DNA of 64,000 nt from Erythrobacter fulvus (GCF_028595285.1 NZ_JAQQXQ010000005.1:62001-126000), one strand, 5' to 3'; counted from the first letter of the stretch, positions 1 to 8,402 are shown. The notes: a model not told the origin generated them from the letters alone. Made by a program: numbers and translations.

Positions 1-1814
1 GCACTGTTGTCGCCGGCCCGACTGCGCCCGCACTCAACCTGTTGGGCGGGCAGGTGCAGAACTTCGACACCTTCTTCAACCGCACGTCGAGCCTCAACAT
101 CGTGCCGGTCAACGAAGTCGATAACTACGGCGGCTCGATCCAGATGGATTACAGCGCCGGTGCGCTGAGCTTCACCTCGATCACCGCCTATCGCGAACTG
201 ACGAACTTCTTCCGTTCGGATATCGACTACACCGGTGCCGACATCGCCCGCGAACAGCGCGATCAGGGCGTCGACACCTTCACACAGGAACTGCGCGTCG
301 CGTCGGATTTCGACGGGCCGATCAACTTCCTGCTCGGCGGTTTCTACTTCGACGAGAAGATCACGCAGGAAAGCCGGATCGAGAACGGGTCGCAGATCCG
401 CGACTTCTTCGAAATCCTTGCCGGCGGTAACCCGGCGGCCGTCCTTTCAGGCGCGCCGAGCGTGTTCAACGGGGTGGAGGCCGCACTTGGCCTGCCGCAG
501 GAAAGCATCTTCCTGACCCCGCTGCTGACCAGCGAAAGCTTCCGCATGGACAACACCGCCTGGTCGGTGTTCGGTACGGTCGACTTCGAACCGGTCGACG
601 GCCTCGTGCTGACCGCCGGCTTCAACTACACCGACGACAAGAAGCGTTTCGCGCTGAGCCAGAATAGCTTCGATCCGCTGGCCAACATCAACCTTGTCGA
701 TGCGGTTATCGTCGGCCAGATCGCACAGCTGACGGCGACGCCGCCGGCCAATATCGGTCCGGCCCAGATCGCCGCCTTCCAGGCCGCCAACCCGGCTGCT
801 TTCGCCGCGATCGCGGCGGCGGCGACCAACCCGGCGCAGAACCCGCTGCTGGCACTGCAACCGTTCCAGTTCCAGCCGCCGTTCCTCGCCATTCCGAACG
901 CGGTAGAGGATGGTCGTACCAATGACGACAAGTTCACCTACCTGCTGCGCGCCGCGTATCAGTTCTCGAACGAACTGAACGTCTATTTGAGCTATGCCAC
1001 CGGCTTCAAGGCGAGCTCGGTCAACCTTTCGCGCGACAGCCGTCCGCTGGGTACCGATTTCGTTGCCGGCCCGCGTGGTTCGACGATCCTCGCGCCGTCC
1101 TCGCCGATCCGCGATGCGGGGCTGGCGGTTCCGAACCTCGTATCCGGCACCCGCTTTGCCGGTCCGGAAGAAGCCGAAGTCTACGAAATCGGCGTGAAGG
1201 GCCAGTGGGACGGCGTCGGCTTCAACCTCGCGGTGTTCGACCAGACGATCCAGGGCTTCCAGAGCTTCGCCTTCACCGGCACCGGCTTCGCCTTGCGCAA
1301 CGCAGGTGAACAGTCGGTCAAGGGCTTCGAGTTCGACACCACGATCAACCCGACCGACGGTCTGGTGCTGACCTTCGCGGTGACCCACCTCGATCCGCTG
1401 TTCGACAGCTTCACCGGTTCGGTGGTTGGTGATCTGACCGGCCAGCGGCCGGCGGGCATCCCGTCCTGGGCGATCGCCACTTCGGCAACCTACACCCACG
1501 AATGGGACAGCGGTTCGAAGCTGATCACCCGTCTGGATTACAGCCACGAAAGCAATACCGACATCAACAACGGTCTGCCGACCTTCAATGCGGCGCTGGG
1601 CAACACGGAGATCTTCCGCCGCGAGGTCAACCTCGTGAACGGCGCGATCACGCTGGCGCTCAATAACGGGATCGAACTGGGTGTCTGGGGCCGCAACCTG
1701 CTCGACGACGAATATCTGCTCACCGTCTTCGACGGCGTCGCGCAGGCGGGCACGGTTTCGGGCTATCCCAACCAGCCGCGCACCTATGGCGGCCTGGTAC
1801 GCTTCCGCTTCTGA
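1..1814 (+). CDS. TonB-dependent receptor, C-terminal part (5' end outside window)
   Basis: The reading frame is open from base 3, so the gene starts upstream; about 603 codons are visible. This is the outer-membrane beta-barrel of a TonB-dependent receptor, which imports a ligand such as a siderophore or glycan using energy from TonB. The visible part has the alternating short hydrophobic/aromatic strands and Asn/Asp-rich turns of such barrels, and ends in an aromatic-rich strand with a terminal Phe (GGLVRFRF), the usual outer-membrane insertion signal. An Ala/Pro-rich insertion near codons 235-300 looks like a long extracellular loop. The N-terminal signal peptide, TonB box and most of the plug are off the edge. 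The ligand cannot be inferred. Confidence 0.93.
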   Translation, partial: TVVAGPTAPALNLLGGQVQNFDTFFNRTSSLNIVPVNEVDNYGGSIQMDYSAGALSFTSITAYRELTNFFRSDIDYTGADIAREQRDQGVDTFTQELRVASDFDGPINFLLGGFYFDEKITQESRIENGSQIRDFFEILAGGNPAAVLSGAPSVFNGVEAALGLPQESIFLTPLLTSESFRMDNTAWSVFGTVDFEPVDGLVLTAGFNYTDDKKRFALSQNSFDPLANINLVDAVIVGQIAQLTATPPANIGPAQIAAFQAANPAAFAAIAAAATNPAQNPLLALQPFQFQPPFLAIPNAVEDGRTNDDKFTYLLRAAYQFSNELNVYLSYATGFKASSVNLSRDSRPLGTDFVAGPRGSTILAPSSPIRDAGLAVPNLVSGTRFAGPEEAEVYEIGVKGQWDGVGFNLAVFDQTIQGFQSFAFTGTGFALRNAGEQSVKGFEFDTTINPTDGLVLTFAVTHLDPLFDSFTGSVVGDLTGQRPAGIPSWAIATSATYTHEWDSGSKLITRLDYSHESNTDINNGLPTFNAALGNTEIFRREVNLVNGAITLALNNGIELGVWGRNLLDDEYLLTVFDGVAQAGTVSGYPNQPRTYGGLVRFRF

Positions 1815-1840
1815 CGCGGACGCCCGTAACGAAATGCGAA

Positions 1841-1870
1841 GGCCCCGTGCAGCGATGCGCGGGGCCTTTT
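1841..1870 (+). terminator. Rho-independent terminator of the receptor gene
   Basis: Arms 1841-1851 and 1856-1866 form an 11-bp stem (one T-G wobble) closed by a GCGA (GNRA-type) tetraloop and followed by TTTT. It lies 27 bases after the receptor stop codon. Confidence 0.85.
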
Positions 1871-1943
1871 CGTTTGCCTTGGAACAAGGATTATGGTGCC
1901 TTGAGAGGGTGTTACGCACAACGCATGAGAGGGGATCACGCAC

Positions 1944-2429
1944 ATGGAATGGATGATTTTGCCGTTCAAACGGTATGTCGATTTTCAAGGCCGTTGGCGG
2001 CGCAAGGAGTTTTGGATGTTCCAGCTCCTCAATATTCTGGTCGGGCTGCTGCTCGTCACTCCGGCCATCATCCTTTCGCCGACAAGCAGCAGTTCCGACT
2101 TCGATTCCCAGGGAGACGGTTTCTCGGCATCGGCCGACTTTGCGAGCAATTTCTCCGAAAGTCCGATCGCTTTGGTTCTGATCGGCATCTACGCTCTTTA
2201 TGCTCTGGCTACCTTTATTCCTTCGATCGCGGTCACGGTCCGGCGGTTCCATGATCGCGACATGTCCGGGTGGTGGTATCTCGGGTTCATAGTTGGCAGC
2301 GCGCTTCCGATAATCGGTTTGCTCATCGCATTGGGGTTGCTGGTTGTTATGGCCATGCCCGGCACGCCGGGCAGCAACCGCTTTGGCCCGGATCCCAAGG
2401 ATCCCTTCAGTGAAGATGTCTTCGCGTGA
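1944..2429 (+). CDS. DUF805 family inner-membrane protein
   Basis: A 161-residue protein of the DUF805 (YhaH-like) family, function unknown. The N-terminus carries the family pattern of a short amphipathic start (PFKRYVDFQGRWRRKEFW) before the first membrane segment at about 25-45. A second segment lies near 75-95. The typical FHDRDMSGWW motif follows, then a third segment near 112-136. The tail GSNRFGPDP is also characteristic. A GAGAGGGG ribosome site precedes the ATG. It stands alone between the receptor terminator and a convergent ABC permease. Confidence 0.85.
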   Translation: MEWMILPFKRYVDFQGRWRRKEFWMFQLLNILVGLLLVTPAIILSPTSSSSDFDSQGDGFSASADFASNFSESPIALVLIGIYALYALATFIPSIAVTVRRFHDRDMSGWWYLGFIVGSALPIIGLLIALGLLVVMAMPGTPGSNRFGPDPKDPFSEDVFA

Positions 2430-2442
2430 TCTTGCTGCCGCG

Positions 2443-2490
2443 CGCGCTCTGCGGGATAGCCTAGAGCTCTCGCAGAGCGCGGGCGGGTTT
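2443..2490. terminator. Hairpin between convergent DUF805 and ABC permease genes
   Basis: Perfect 11-bp arms 2443-2453 and 2471-2481 with a 17-base loop that contains the permease stop codon; GGTTTT follows on the plus strand. It probably ends transcription of the DUF805 gene and may act in both directions. Confidence 0.6.
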
Positions 2491-4986
2491 TGCGCGCAGT
2501 AGCGGCAGCGAACCCGCCAGCGCGAAGCCGAGCACCAGCGCCACGCCGAGGCCGAGCACCGCGAGCACCTGCCCCCAGTCGGGTAGCCAGTCGAATTCGA
2601 ACAGGCGGGTTATCACGACCCATGCCAGCCCGCCGCCGAGCGCCAGGGCGACCAGCGCCAGCAGGCCCGCGAGCAGGCCGTATTCGGCCAGCTGCAACAG
2701 CAGGATCTGCCTCCGGCTCGCCCCCAGCACGCGCAGCATCACCGTGTCATAGGTGCGCGCTGCCCGTGCGGCGGCAATCGCGCCCATCAGCACCGCGAGA
2801 CCCGCCAGCACCGTTACAGCCGCCGCTGCCAGCGTGGCGAGGCTGACTTGCTGGAGCAGGTTGCGCGCCTCCACCAGAATACCGCCGACCTCGATCACCG
2901 AACTTGACGGCAATTCCTTCACCAGCGCGCGCAACAGCGTTCCGCGCGCGGCGGAGTCCGCATCTTCGGGCAGATCGATGGTCGCGGCGAGATTGTGCGG
3001 CGCATCGCTGATCGCGTTGCGGCTGAACACCAATGCGAAGTTGAAGCCCATGCTTTCCCAGTCGATTTCGCGCAGGTTGGCGATGCGCGCGGTGCGCTCG
3101 ACCCCGAGAATGCCGATCGTGAGATAGTCACCGACCTTGAGGCCGGTGGCGTCGGCCAGCCGCTTGTCAATCGAAACCAGCGGCTCTCCCTGATGCACCG
3201 GGCTCCACCACTTGCCTGCGACGACGCGGTTTCCGGGCGGCACGCGATCGGCATAGGTAAGCCCGCGCTCACCGCGCAGCGCCCAAGCGCCTTCGGGGAT
3301 TTCCTCCAGATCGGCGACGCGGACCATCTTGTCCTTCTGGCCATAGGCCAGCACCGCGCCGCGCATGGTCGGGACGGAACGGATCACGGCATTGGGGAAG
3401 TCGGCCTCGACCAGTTCGAAGAAACGCGCTTCCTTGTCGCGCGGCACGTCGAGCACGAAGTAATCGGGCGCCTCGCGCGGCACGCGGCTCTGGATATTGC
3501 CGTCGATCGCGCTTTGCACTGCGGCAAGCAGCACGAAGGCGGCAAGTCCGAAGCCGAGCGCCGTCACCAGCGCGCCGGTGGGGGCGCCGGGACGGTGGAG
3601 ATTGGCAATCGCGCTTCTGAGCAGCGGGTTGGCCGGGCGCGGCAGGCGGCGGGCGAAATGCTGGATCGCCCAGCCGAGCCCCGCCAGCAATACCAGCGCG
3701 CCGCCTGCGCCGATCAGGAATCCGCCCGACAGCATCGGCTGATCAGTCGTCAGCAGCGCCAGCGCACAGATCGCGGCAAGGCCAAGGCCCGTTACCAGCA
3801 GCGCCCGCTTGTCGCGCGACAGCGGTACGATGCCCGATCGCATCAGCGCCATTGCCGGAAAGGTGCGGGCACGCAGCAACGGCGCGGCAGCGAAGGCAAA
3901 GGCGACCAGAAGGCCATATGCTCCCGCCAGCGCCAGTGGGCCGGGCGCGATGATAAAGCCGCTTTCGACCGGCAGCAGGCCTTGCAATGCGCTGGCCAGC
4001 AGCGGTGTAACAGCGACGCCCGCCAGCAGCCCAGCAAGGCTTCCCGCCAGTGCCGCGGCGCCGATTTGCAGGGCATAGATGCGCACGATGTCAGCCGAGG
4101 TCGCGCCCAGCACTTTCAGCGTAGCGATGCTGCTGCGGCGCTGGTCGAGGTAGGACGACACGCCGCCGGCAATCCCGATTCCGGCAATCACCAGCGCGGC
4201 GAGGCCAACCAGCGTGAGGAAATCGCTCATCTGCCGCACAAAGCGGTCTGCCCCGGGCGAGGCACGGTCGCGCGTGCGGAAGTCGAAGCCCGCTTCGGGG
4301 AAAGCCTCTGTCAGTTCCTCCTCGACCGCTTCGGGGTCGCGGCCCGGATCGGCAAAGGCGACGCGGTGCTTGCTCTGGTACAGCGCGCCCGGTTGCAGCA
4401 ATCCGGCCTCTGCGGGCACGCCGCGCGCGACGATCACCGTCGGGCCGAGCTGGAATCCTTCGGACAGGCGATCGGGCTCGTCCCTGATCACGCCCGCTGC
4501 GGTCAGCGTTACGGTGCCCACGCTGAAGCTGTCGCCGACCTTGATCCCCAACCGTTCGAGCGCACCCTCGGCAATCCACGCGTCATTGCCGGACGGCGCG
4601 CCGACCTCGCGCCCGTCGGCAAGCACGAGCGTCCCGAACATCGGCCACTTCGCGTCCACCGCCTTCAATTCGATCGGCGCGGCGGCATCGGGCGTGCTCG
4701 CCATGGCCTGCAAGCGGAAACCGCCCGATACCTCGCCATATTCCTGCAATGCGGCCAGTTCGTCGGCACGCAAATCGCGCTGCCAAACCTCGACCTCGAG
4801 ATCGCCGCCGAGCAGTTCCTGCCCGCTGGAAGCCAGTTCACGCTCGATCGCGGCGGTCAACGTGCCGATCGCGGCCAGGGCGGCGGTGCCGAGGAAGATG
4901 CACACCAGCAGCAGCCGCAGCCCCTTGAAGCGGGCATTGAGATCGCGCCGGGCGATGCGCCATGCGGTCGAAAGCGGCAGGCTCAT
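2461..4986 (-). CDS. FtsX-like ABC transporter permease (YbbP-like)
   Basis: An 841-residue inner-membrane permease of the MacB/LolC/FtsX superfamily, closest in size and layout to YbbP-type permeases. It begins with a short cytoplasmic stretch and a membrane segment near residues 25-45, followed by a large periplasmic domain. Two FtsX blocks of three or more membrane helices lie near 255-400 and at the C-terminus (about 715-830), with extra helices in the middle. Its start codon overlaps the stop of the upstream ATPase gene by 4 nt (ATGA), so the two are almost certainly one exporter. These systems act on lipids or lipoproteins or transmit force rather than moving small solutes. The substrate is unknown. 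Confidence 0.9.
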   Translation of the reverse strand: MSLPLSTAWRIARRDLNARFKGLRLLLVCIFLGTAALAAIGTLTAAIERELASSGQELLGGDLEVEVWQRDLRADELAALQEYGEVSGGFRLQAMASTPDAAAPIELKAVDAKWPMFGTLVLADGREVGAPSGNDAWIAEGALERLGIKVGDSFSVGTVTLTAAGVIRDEPDRLSEGFQLGPTVIVARGVPAEAGLLQPGALYQSKHRVAFADPGRDPEAVEEELTEAFPEAGFDFRTRDRASPGADRFVRQMSDFLTLVGLAALVIAGIGIAGGVSSYLDQRRSSIATLKVLGATSADIVRIYALQIGAAALAGSLAGLLAGVAVTPLLASALQGLLPVESGFIIAPGPLALAGAYGLLVAFAFAAAPLLRARTFPAMALMRSGIVPLSRDKRALLVTGLGLAAICALALLTTDQPMLSGGFLIGAGGALVLLAGLGWAIQHFARRLPRPANPLLRSAIANLHRPGAPTGALVTALGFGLAAFVLLAAVQSAIDGNIQSRVPREAPDYFVLDVPRDKEARFFELVEADFPNAVIRSVPTMRGAVLAYGQKDKMVRVADLEEIPEGAWALRGERGLTYADRVPPGNRVVAGKWWSPVHQGEPLVSIDKRLADATGLKVGDYLTIGILGVERTARIANLREIDWESMGFNFALVFSRNAISDAPHNLAATIDLPEDADSAARGTLLRALVKELPSSSVIEVGGILVEARNLLQQVSLATLAAAAVTVLAGLAVLMGAIAAARAARTYDTVMLRVLGASRRQILLLQLAEYGLLAGLLALVALALGGGLAWVVITRLFEFDWLPDWGQVLAVLGLGVALVLGFALAGSLPLLRAKPARALREL

Positions 4987-5678
4987 GCGCCCGAAGCCGT
5001 GTCCGAGACGATCACCCCGTCGGCCATGGTCAGCACCCGCTCGCAGCGCGCGGCAAGGCTGGCGTCATGGGTGATGATCAGCAGCGTCGCCCCGGTTTCG
5101 GCGCGGCGTGCGAAGAGGAGGTTGATGATCTCCTCACCGGTGGCGGCGTCGAGGTTGCCGGTCGGCTCGTCGGCGAAGATCAGTTCCGGGCGCGGTGCGG
5201 TGGCGCGGGCGATGGCGACGCGCTGCTGCTCACCGCCGGAAAGCTGGGTGGGATAATGCCCGGTGCGGTGGCCGAGCCCGACCGCTTCCAGTTCCGCCAG
5301 CGCGCGCGGCGCGGCATCCTCCATCCCGGCCAGTTCCATCGGTGTGGCGACATTCTCTGCCGCTGTCATGGTGGGCAGCAGGTGGAATGCCTGCAGCACG
5401 ATCCCGATCCGTCCCCGCCGTGCGGCAGCAAGGCCATCCTCGTTTAGCGACGTGAAATCCGCACCGGCGACCGTCAGGCTGCCGCCGCTGGCACGTTCGA
5501 GGCCGGAAAGCACCGCCATAAGCGAGCTCTTGCCCGAGCCGGAAGGACCGAGCAGCGCCACCACCTGCCCATGCGCGATGTCGAGATCGATACCCCGCAG
5601 GATCGTCACCGGCGCGGCACTGCTGCCGAGGGTGAGGGTGAGATTGCGGGCGGAGATTGCGAGAGAGGGACTTGTCAC
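4983..5678 (-). CDS. ABC transporter ATP-binding protein (LolD/YbbA type)
   Basis: A 231-residue ATPase that powers the downstream permease. Walker A GPSGSGKS is at about residues 44-51, the signature LSGGEQQ at 146-152, and Walker B LIFADE at 167-172, followed by PTGNLD, typical of the MacB/LolD/FtsE group. The start is a GTG (complement of 5676-5678). The gene overlaps the permease by 4 nt and is divergent from the esterase gene, with about 59 bases between starts. Confidence 0.93.
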   Translation of the reverse strand: MTSPSLAISARNLTLTLGSSAAPVTILRGIDLDIAHGQVVALLGPSGSGKSSLMAVLSGLERASGGSLTVAGADFTSLNEDGLAAARRGRIGIVLQAFHLLPTMTAAENVATPMELAGMEDAAPRALAELEAVGLGHRTGHYPTQLSGGEQQRVAIARATAPRPELIFADEPTGNLDAATGEEIINLLFARRAETGATLLIITHDASLAARCERVLTMADGVIVSDTASGA

Positions 5679-5737
5679 ACGGTTCCGATGGCATAGGTGA
5701 AGGGATGCAACAAGGTACTGTCACGGAAGGTTCGCGG

Positions 5738-6466
5738 ATGCACGGGCGCGGTTGGTCGAAAATGATGGTGGCGGGCGCGGCTCTGCTGGCGCTGGCGGCT
5801 TGCGGCGATCCCGCCGAAGAGGCGACCGCGCCGCCCGCTTCGGGCGCGGCGCTTGGCGCGGGCGAAGGGCCGCCGCCGATCCCGGTGATGGGGCCGGAAC
5901 GGCGCATTCTGGCATTCGGGGACAGCCTGTTTGCGGGCTATGGCCTCGAACCGGAGCAAAGTTACCCGGCGCAGCTGGAGGCGGCGCTGCGGGCCAAGGG
6001 CGTGAATGCGCGGATCGCCAATGCGGGCGTGTCGGGCGATACCAGTGCGGCCGGATTGATGCGGCTTGCCTTCACGCTCGACGCGCAAGGCGAAACCCCC
6101 GATCTGTTCATCCTCGAACTGGGCGGCAATGATCTGCTGCGTGGGCTTTCGCCGGAGGAAACCAAGGCCAATCTCGGCAAGATGCTGGACGAATTGAAGG
6201 CGCGCGGCATTCCGGTGTTGCTGATGGGGATGCGTGCGCCGCCCAATTACGGGCCGGAATACCAGGCGCAGTTCGATGCGCTCTACCGCGAACTTGCGAA
6301 GGAGCATGGCGCGGCGCTGATCCCCTTCTGGCTGGAGGATATCTATCGCGAATCCGATCTGTTCCAGGACGATCGCATCCATCCCACGGCAGAAGGGATC
6401 GAACGGCTGGTTGCCTCGACGCTCGGAGAGGTCGAAGGGGCGCTGCCCCCACCCGGCGAAGGCTAG
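5738..6466 (+). CDS. GDSL/SGNH arylesterase, lipoprotein (TesA-like)
   Basis: A 242-residue SGNH hydrolase related to TesA (lysophospholipase/thioesterase/arylesterase). I chose the ATG at 5738 because GGAAGG sits 7 bases upstream and the product then begins with a good lipoprotein signal ending LAAC (Cys22). Block I is FGDSL (Ser63), the Gly is in NAGVSGDT, block III is GGND (Asn131), and block V is DRIH (Asp212, His215), so the catalytic set is complete. It probably acts on acyl esters in the periplasm, tethered to a membrane. Its TAG stop shares the palindrome CTAG with the convergent recF stop. Confidence 0.9.
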   Translation: MHGRGWSKMMVAGAALLALAACGDPAEEATAPPASGAALGAGEGPPPIPVMGPERRILAFGDSLFAGYGLEPEQSYPAQLEAALRAKGVNARIANAGVSGDTSAAGLMRLAFTLDAQGETPDLFILELGGNDLLRGLSPEETKANLGKMLDELKARGIPVLLMGMRAPPNYGPEYQAQFDALYRELAKEHGAALIPFWLEDIYRESDLFQDDRIHPTAEGIERLVASTLGEVEGALPPPGEG

Positions 6467-7551
6467 AGCCGTTCCACGCTGCCGCCGCTGACCCGCCAGA
6501 TCGCCGCTTCTTCGCGGATCGCGTCGAAGGGGGCGAGTTCGGTGCCGGTCATCCACACCTGCGCGCGGCCTTCGCGCAGCCGCCGGAACAATTCGGTGCG
6601 GCGCACCGGGTCAAGGTGCGCGGCGACTTCATCAAGCAGCAGCACGCTCGGCCGGCCGGAGGCGGCGAGGATGCCATGGGCCAAAGTGATCGCGATCAGC
6701 ATCGCCTTTTGCTCGCCAGTCGAACAGGATGCGGCTGGCTGGCGGGTGCTGGCCATCACCACCTCCAACTCGTCGCGCTGCGGGCCCGTGAGCGCGCGGC
6801 CCGCCGCCCGGTCGCGCGGGCGATTGCGGGCGAACTCGGCGCGCAAACCGGCCTCGTCGGTCGGGCCGCCGGAGCGATAGGCGAGGGCGGGGCGCGCAAA
6901 AGGTTCCGGGGGCAGCGCCGATAATTCATCCGCCAGCCGTGCGACCAGCTCCGCCCGTGTCGCCGCCACGGCCGCACCGTGGTCTGCCGCCTGCGCTTCC
7001 ACGGCATCCAGCCAGCGCGGATCGCCCCCATGTTCAAGCAACCGTCCGCGTTCGCGCAGCGCCGCCTCCAGCGCATTGACCCGCCGCGCATGATCGGGTG
7101 CGATCGCCAGCGCCATGCGGTCCATGAAGCGCCGCCGCGCGCCCGCGCTGTCGGTGAACAGCCCGTCCATCGCCGGGGTGAGCCATGACAGCGCCAGCCA
7201 TTCGGCAAGGCTTGCCGCGCTCGCGGGCGCGCTGTTGACCCGCACCAGCCGCCGTCCGGGCTGACCCGCTTCGGTATAGGTGCCGATCCGCGCGGAGACA
7301 GTGCCCGCCTCGTTCAGACTTGCGCCGATGGCGAAAGGCAGCGGAGCATCGCCCGGCGCAGGGCGGCGAGCGAGATCGGCAAGGTTCGAACGCCGCAAGC
7401 CACGGCCCGGTCCGAGCAGCGATAGCGCTTCGAGCAGGTTGGTTTTGCCCGCGCCGTTTTCGCCCACCAGCAGGTTGAAATGGGCCGTCTCCCCAAGCGT
7501 CGTGCTTGCGTGGTTGCGGAAGTTTTCGAGGCTGATCCGGCTGAGGCCCAT
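6463..7551 (-). CDS. recF: DNA replication and repair protein RecF
   Basis: A 362-residue RecF, the SMC-like ATPase that helps load RecA at single-strand gaps (RecFOR pathway). The frame is open further upstream, but the conserved RecF N-terminus (MGLSRISLENFRNH) fixes the start at 7551. Walker A GENGAGKT is at residues 30-37, the signature CSTGEQKAM near 280, and Walker B VLLLDEVAAHLD near 310. It is not next to dnaN or gyrB. It converges on the esterase gene, sharing CTAG at the stops. Confidence 0.95.
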   Translation of the reverse strand: MGLSRISLENFRNHASTTLGETAHFNLLVGENGAGKTNLLEALSLLGPGRGLRRSNLADLARRPAPGDAPLPFAIGASLNEAGTVSARIGTYTEAGQPGRRLVRVNSAPASAASLAEWLALSWLTPAMDGLFTDSAGARRRFMDRMALAIAPDHARRVNALEAALRERGRLLEHGGDPRWLDAVEAQAADHGAAVAATRAELVARLADELSALPPEPFARPALAYRSGGPTDEAGLRAEFARNRPRDRAAGRALTGPQRDELEVVMASTRQPAASCSTGEQKAMLIAITLAHGILAASGRPSVLLLDEVAAHLDPVRRTELFRRLREGRAQVWMTGTELAPFDAIREEAAIWRVSGGSVERL

Positions 7552-7632
7552 GGCCTTTGCGCGGTTAGCGGGAGGGGCAGGATTTGGCCAGTGCGCACAC
7601 CCCGCAATCCGCAATCCCAATCCTTAGGAAAT

Positions 7633-7657
7633 TTCACCAAGCTTTCGGGAAGGTGAA
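7633..7657. promoter_or_regulatory. Candidate enhancer dyad upstream of the sigma-54 promoter
   Basis: TTCACC (7633-7638) and GGTGAA (7652-7657) form an inverted repeat with 13 bases between. The centre is about 95 bases before the expected start of the sigma-54 transcript, a usual distance for a bacterial enhancer-binding protein such as PspF. The role is inferred from position only. Confidence 0.35.
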
Positions 7658-7688
7658 CGGCATGTCGGCCGGTTGAAAGCAAAGGAAT

Positions 7689-7708
7689 GGCGGAATTCCG
7701 CCGTTTTT
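7689..7708. repeat. GC-rich 14-bp palindrome followed by a T-run
   Basis: A perfect palindrome (7689-7702, centre AATT) followed by GTTTTT, just 12 bases before the -24 element. It could be a weak terminator shielding the psp-like promoter, or a protein binding site. Confidence 0.4.
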
Positions 7709-7714
7709 CGAGTT

Positions 7715-7729
7715 TGGCACGGCTCCTGC
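7715..7729 (+). promoter_or_regulatory. Sigma-54 (RpoN) type promoter, -24/-12
   Basis: TGGCACGGCTCCTGC matches the RpoN consensus TGGCACG-N4-TTGC at every fixed base except one T, with the required GG-to-GC spacing, and is preceded by T (YTGGCACG). Transcription would start near 7741 and read into the two small peptide genes and pspC. Psp operons in enterobacteria are RpoN-dependent, which fits the downstream PspC gene. Confidence 0.7.
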
Positions 7730-7792
7730 AATGTTGTTTGCGTCCCCGGGATGGTCTCGAGGGACAGCAAAAAACACCAAGGAGATTACCCC

Positions 7793-7906
7793 ATGTTTGC
7801 CATCGAAGCTTCCGAACGCTTTTTCGCTGCTGCCTTCTCGGTCGTCATTTCGGCCGCGTTCCTGGCCTATGCGATCATCCCCGCCAGTCCGAGCCTCGTT
7901 GCCTGA
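7793..7906 (+). CDS. 37-residue membrane micro-protein, copy 1
   Basis: I recognise no named family. The ATG at 7793 is preceded by AAGGAG (7779-7784). The product is 37 residues with one hydrophobic helix (about 10-29) and ends in AYAIIPASPSLVA. The next gene encodes a 37-residue paralogue with the same start (MF) and nearly the same tail. Acidic and basic residues lie only in the first 9 positions, so the helix probably inserts as a single span. The position between a sigma-54 promoter and pspC suggests a membrane-stress role; this is inference. Confidence 0.75.
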   Translation: MFAIEASERFFAAAFSVVISAAFLAYAIIPASPSLVA

Positions 7907-7949
7907 TTTCGGCACTGACCAGCTCTTTTTTCACAAGGACCATTTGACC

Positions 7950-8063
7950 ATGTTCGGCCCCGAAACTTCTGCCCGCTTCGCCTCTGCCACCTTCGCGGTG
8001 ATCCTGACGGTTGCAAGCTTTGCCTATGCGATCATCCCCGCCAGCCCCGGCCTGACGGCGTAA
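7950..8063 (+). CDS. 37-residue membrane micro-protein, copy 2
   Basis: A paralogue of the gene at 7793, also 37 residues. The ATG at 7950 follows AAGGA (7935-7939). It has one hydrophobic segment and the tail AYAIIPASPGLTA. The two copies agree at the first two residues, at SxRF near position 8, and over most of the last 14 residues, which implies a local duplication followed by divergence with length and tail kept. It is 31 bases upstream of the PspC gene on the same strand and is probably co-transcribed with it. Confidence 0.75.
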   Translation: MFGPETSARFASATFAVILTVASFAYAIIPASPGLTA

Positions 8064-8094
8064 ACCCTAACCACGCAACAGGAGTGCGACTGAA

Positions 8095-8310
8095 ATGAAC
8101 AACGTTACCCGCAATCCCGACGGCAAGCCGCCCCGCGCTGGCTTCCGCCTCGACAAGACCAATGCGAAGGTCTTCGGCGTCTGCGCCGGGATTGCCGACT
8201 ATTTCGGCATCGATACGATGCTGGTGCGGATCGGCTTCGTCGCCGCCACGCTGCTCGGCTTTGGCAGCCCGATCCTCATCTACCTCGCGGTCGCGCTGAT
8301 CGCGGATTGA
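8095..8310 (+). CDS. pspC: PspC domain protein
   Basis: A 71-residue protein with the PspC domain, an inner-membrane sensor/effector of the phage-shock (membrane-damage) response. The motif VFGVCAGIADYFGID, followed by a membrane helix rich in Ala/Leu/Gly, is diagnostic. AGGAG (8080-8084) precedes the ATG. It is short, with no long cytoplasmic extension. No pspA, pspB or pspF is visible here. It is the third gene after the sigma-54-type promoter at 7715. Confidence 0.9.
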   Translation: MNNVTRNPDGKPPRAGFRLDKTNAKVFGVCAGIADYFGIDTMLVRIGFVAATLLGFGSPILIYLAVALIAD

Positions 8311-8354
8311 GTGCAGCGCCAGAAAAGCGGTTCCCGGTTTTCGGGCCGCTGCAC
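8311..8354 (+). other. Stem-loop directly after pspC
   Basis: GTGCAGCG (8311-8318) pairs with CGCTGCAC (8347-8354), with further GC-rich pairing inside. It starts at the base after the stop codon and may stabilise the 3' end of the cassette mRNA. Confidence 0.4.
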
Positions 8355-8372
8355 CTGATTGGACAAACCGGG

Positions 8373-8402
8373 AAGGGGCCTTTTTGGGCCCCTTTCTTTT
8401 TT
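8373..8402. terminator. Terminator between pspC and the convergent SDR gene
   Basis: AAGGGGCC (8373-8380) and GGCCCCTT (8387-8394) form a perfect 8-bp stem with a 6-base loop and are followed by TCTTTTTT. Its T-run serves the plus-strand pspC cassette. Confidence 0.85.

Noticed and set aside
447-2252. Long open frame on the minus strand opposite the TonB-dependent receptor
   Set aside because: High-GC codon bias keeps antisense frames open; the translation is Arg/Asp/Glu-rich with no domain, and the plus strand encodes a clear barrel.
2995-5256. 750-codon plus-strand frame opposite the ABC permease and ATPase
   Set aside because: Shadow of two well-supported genes; composition (His, Gln, Arg-rich) is typical of antisense frames and there is no ribosome site.
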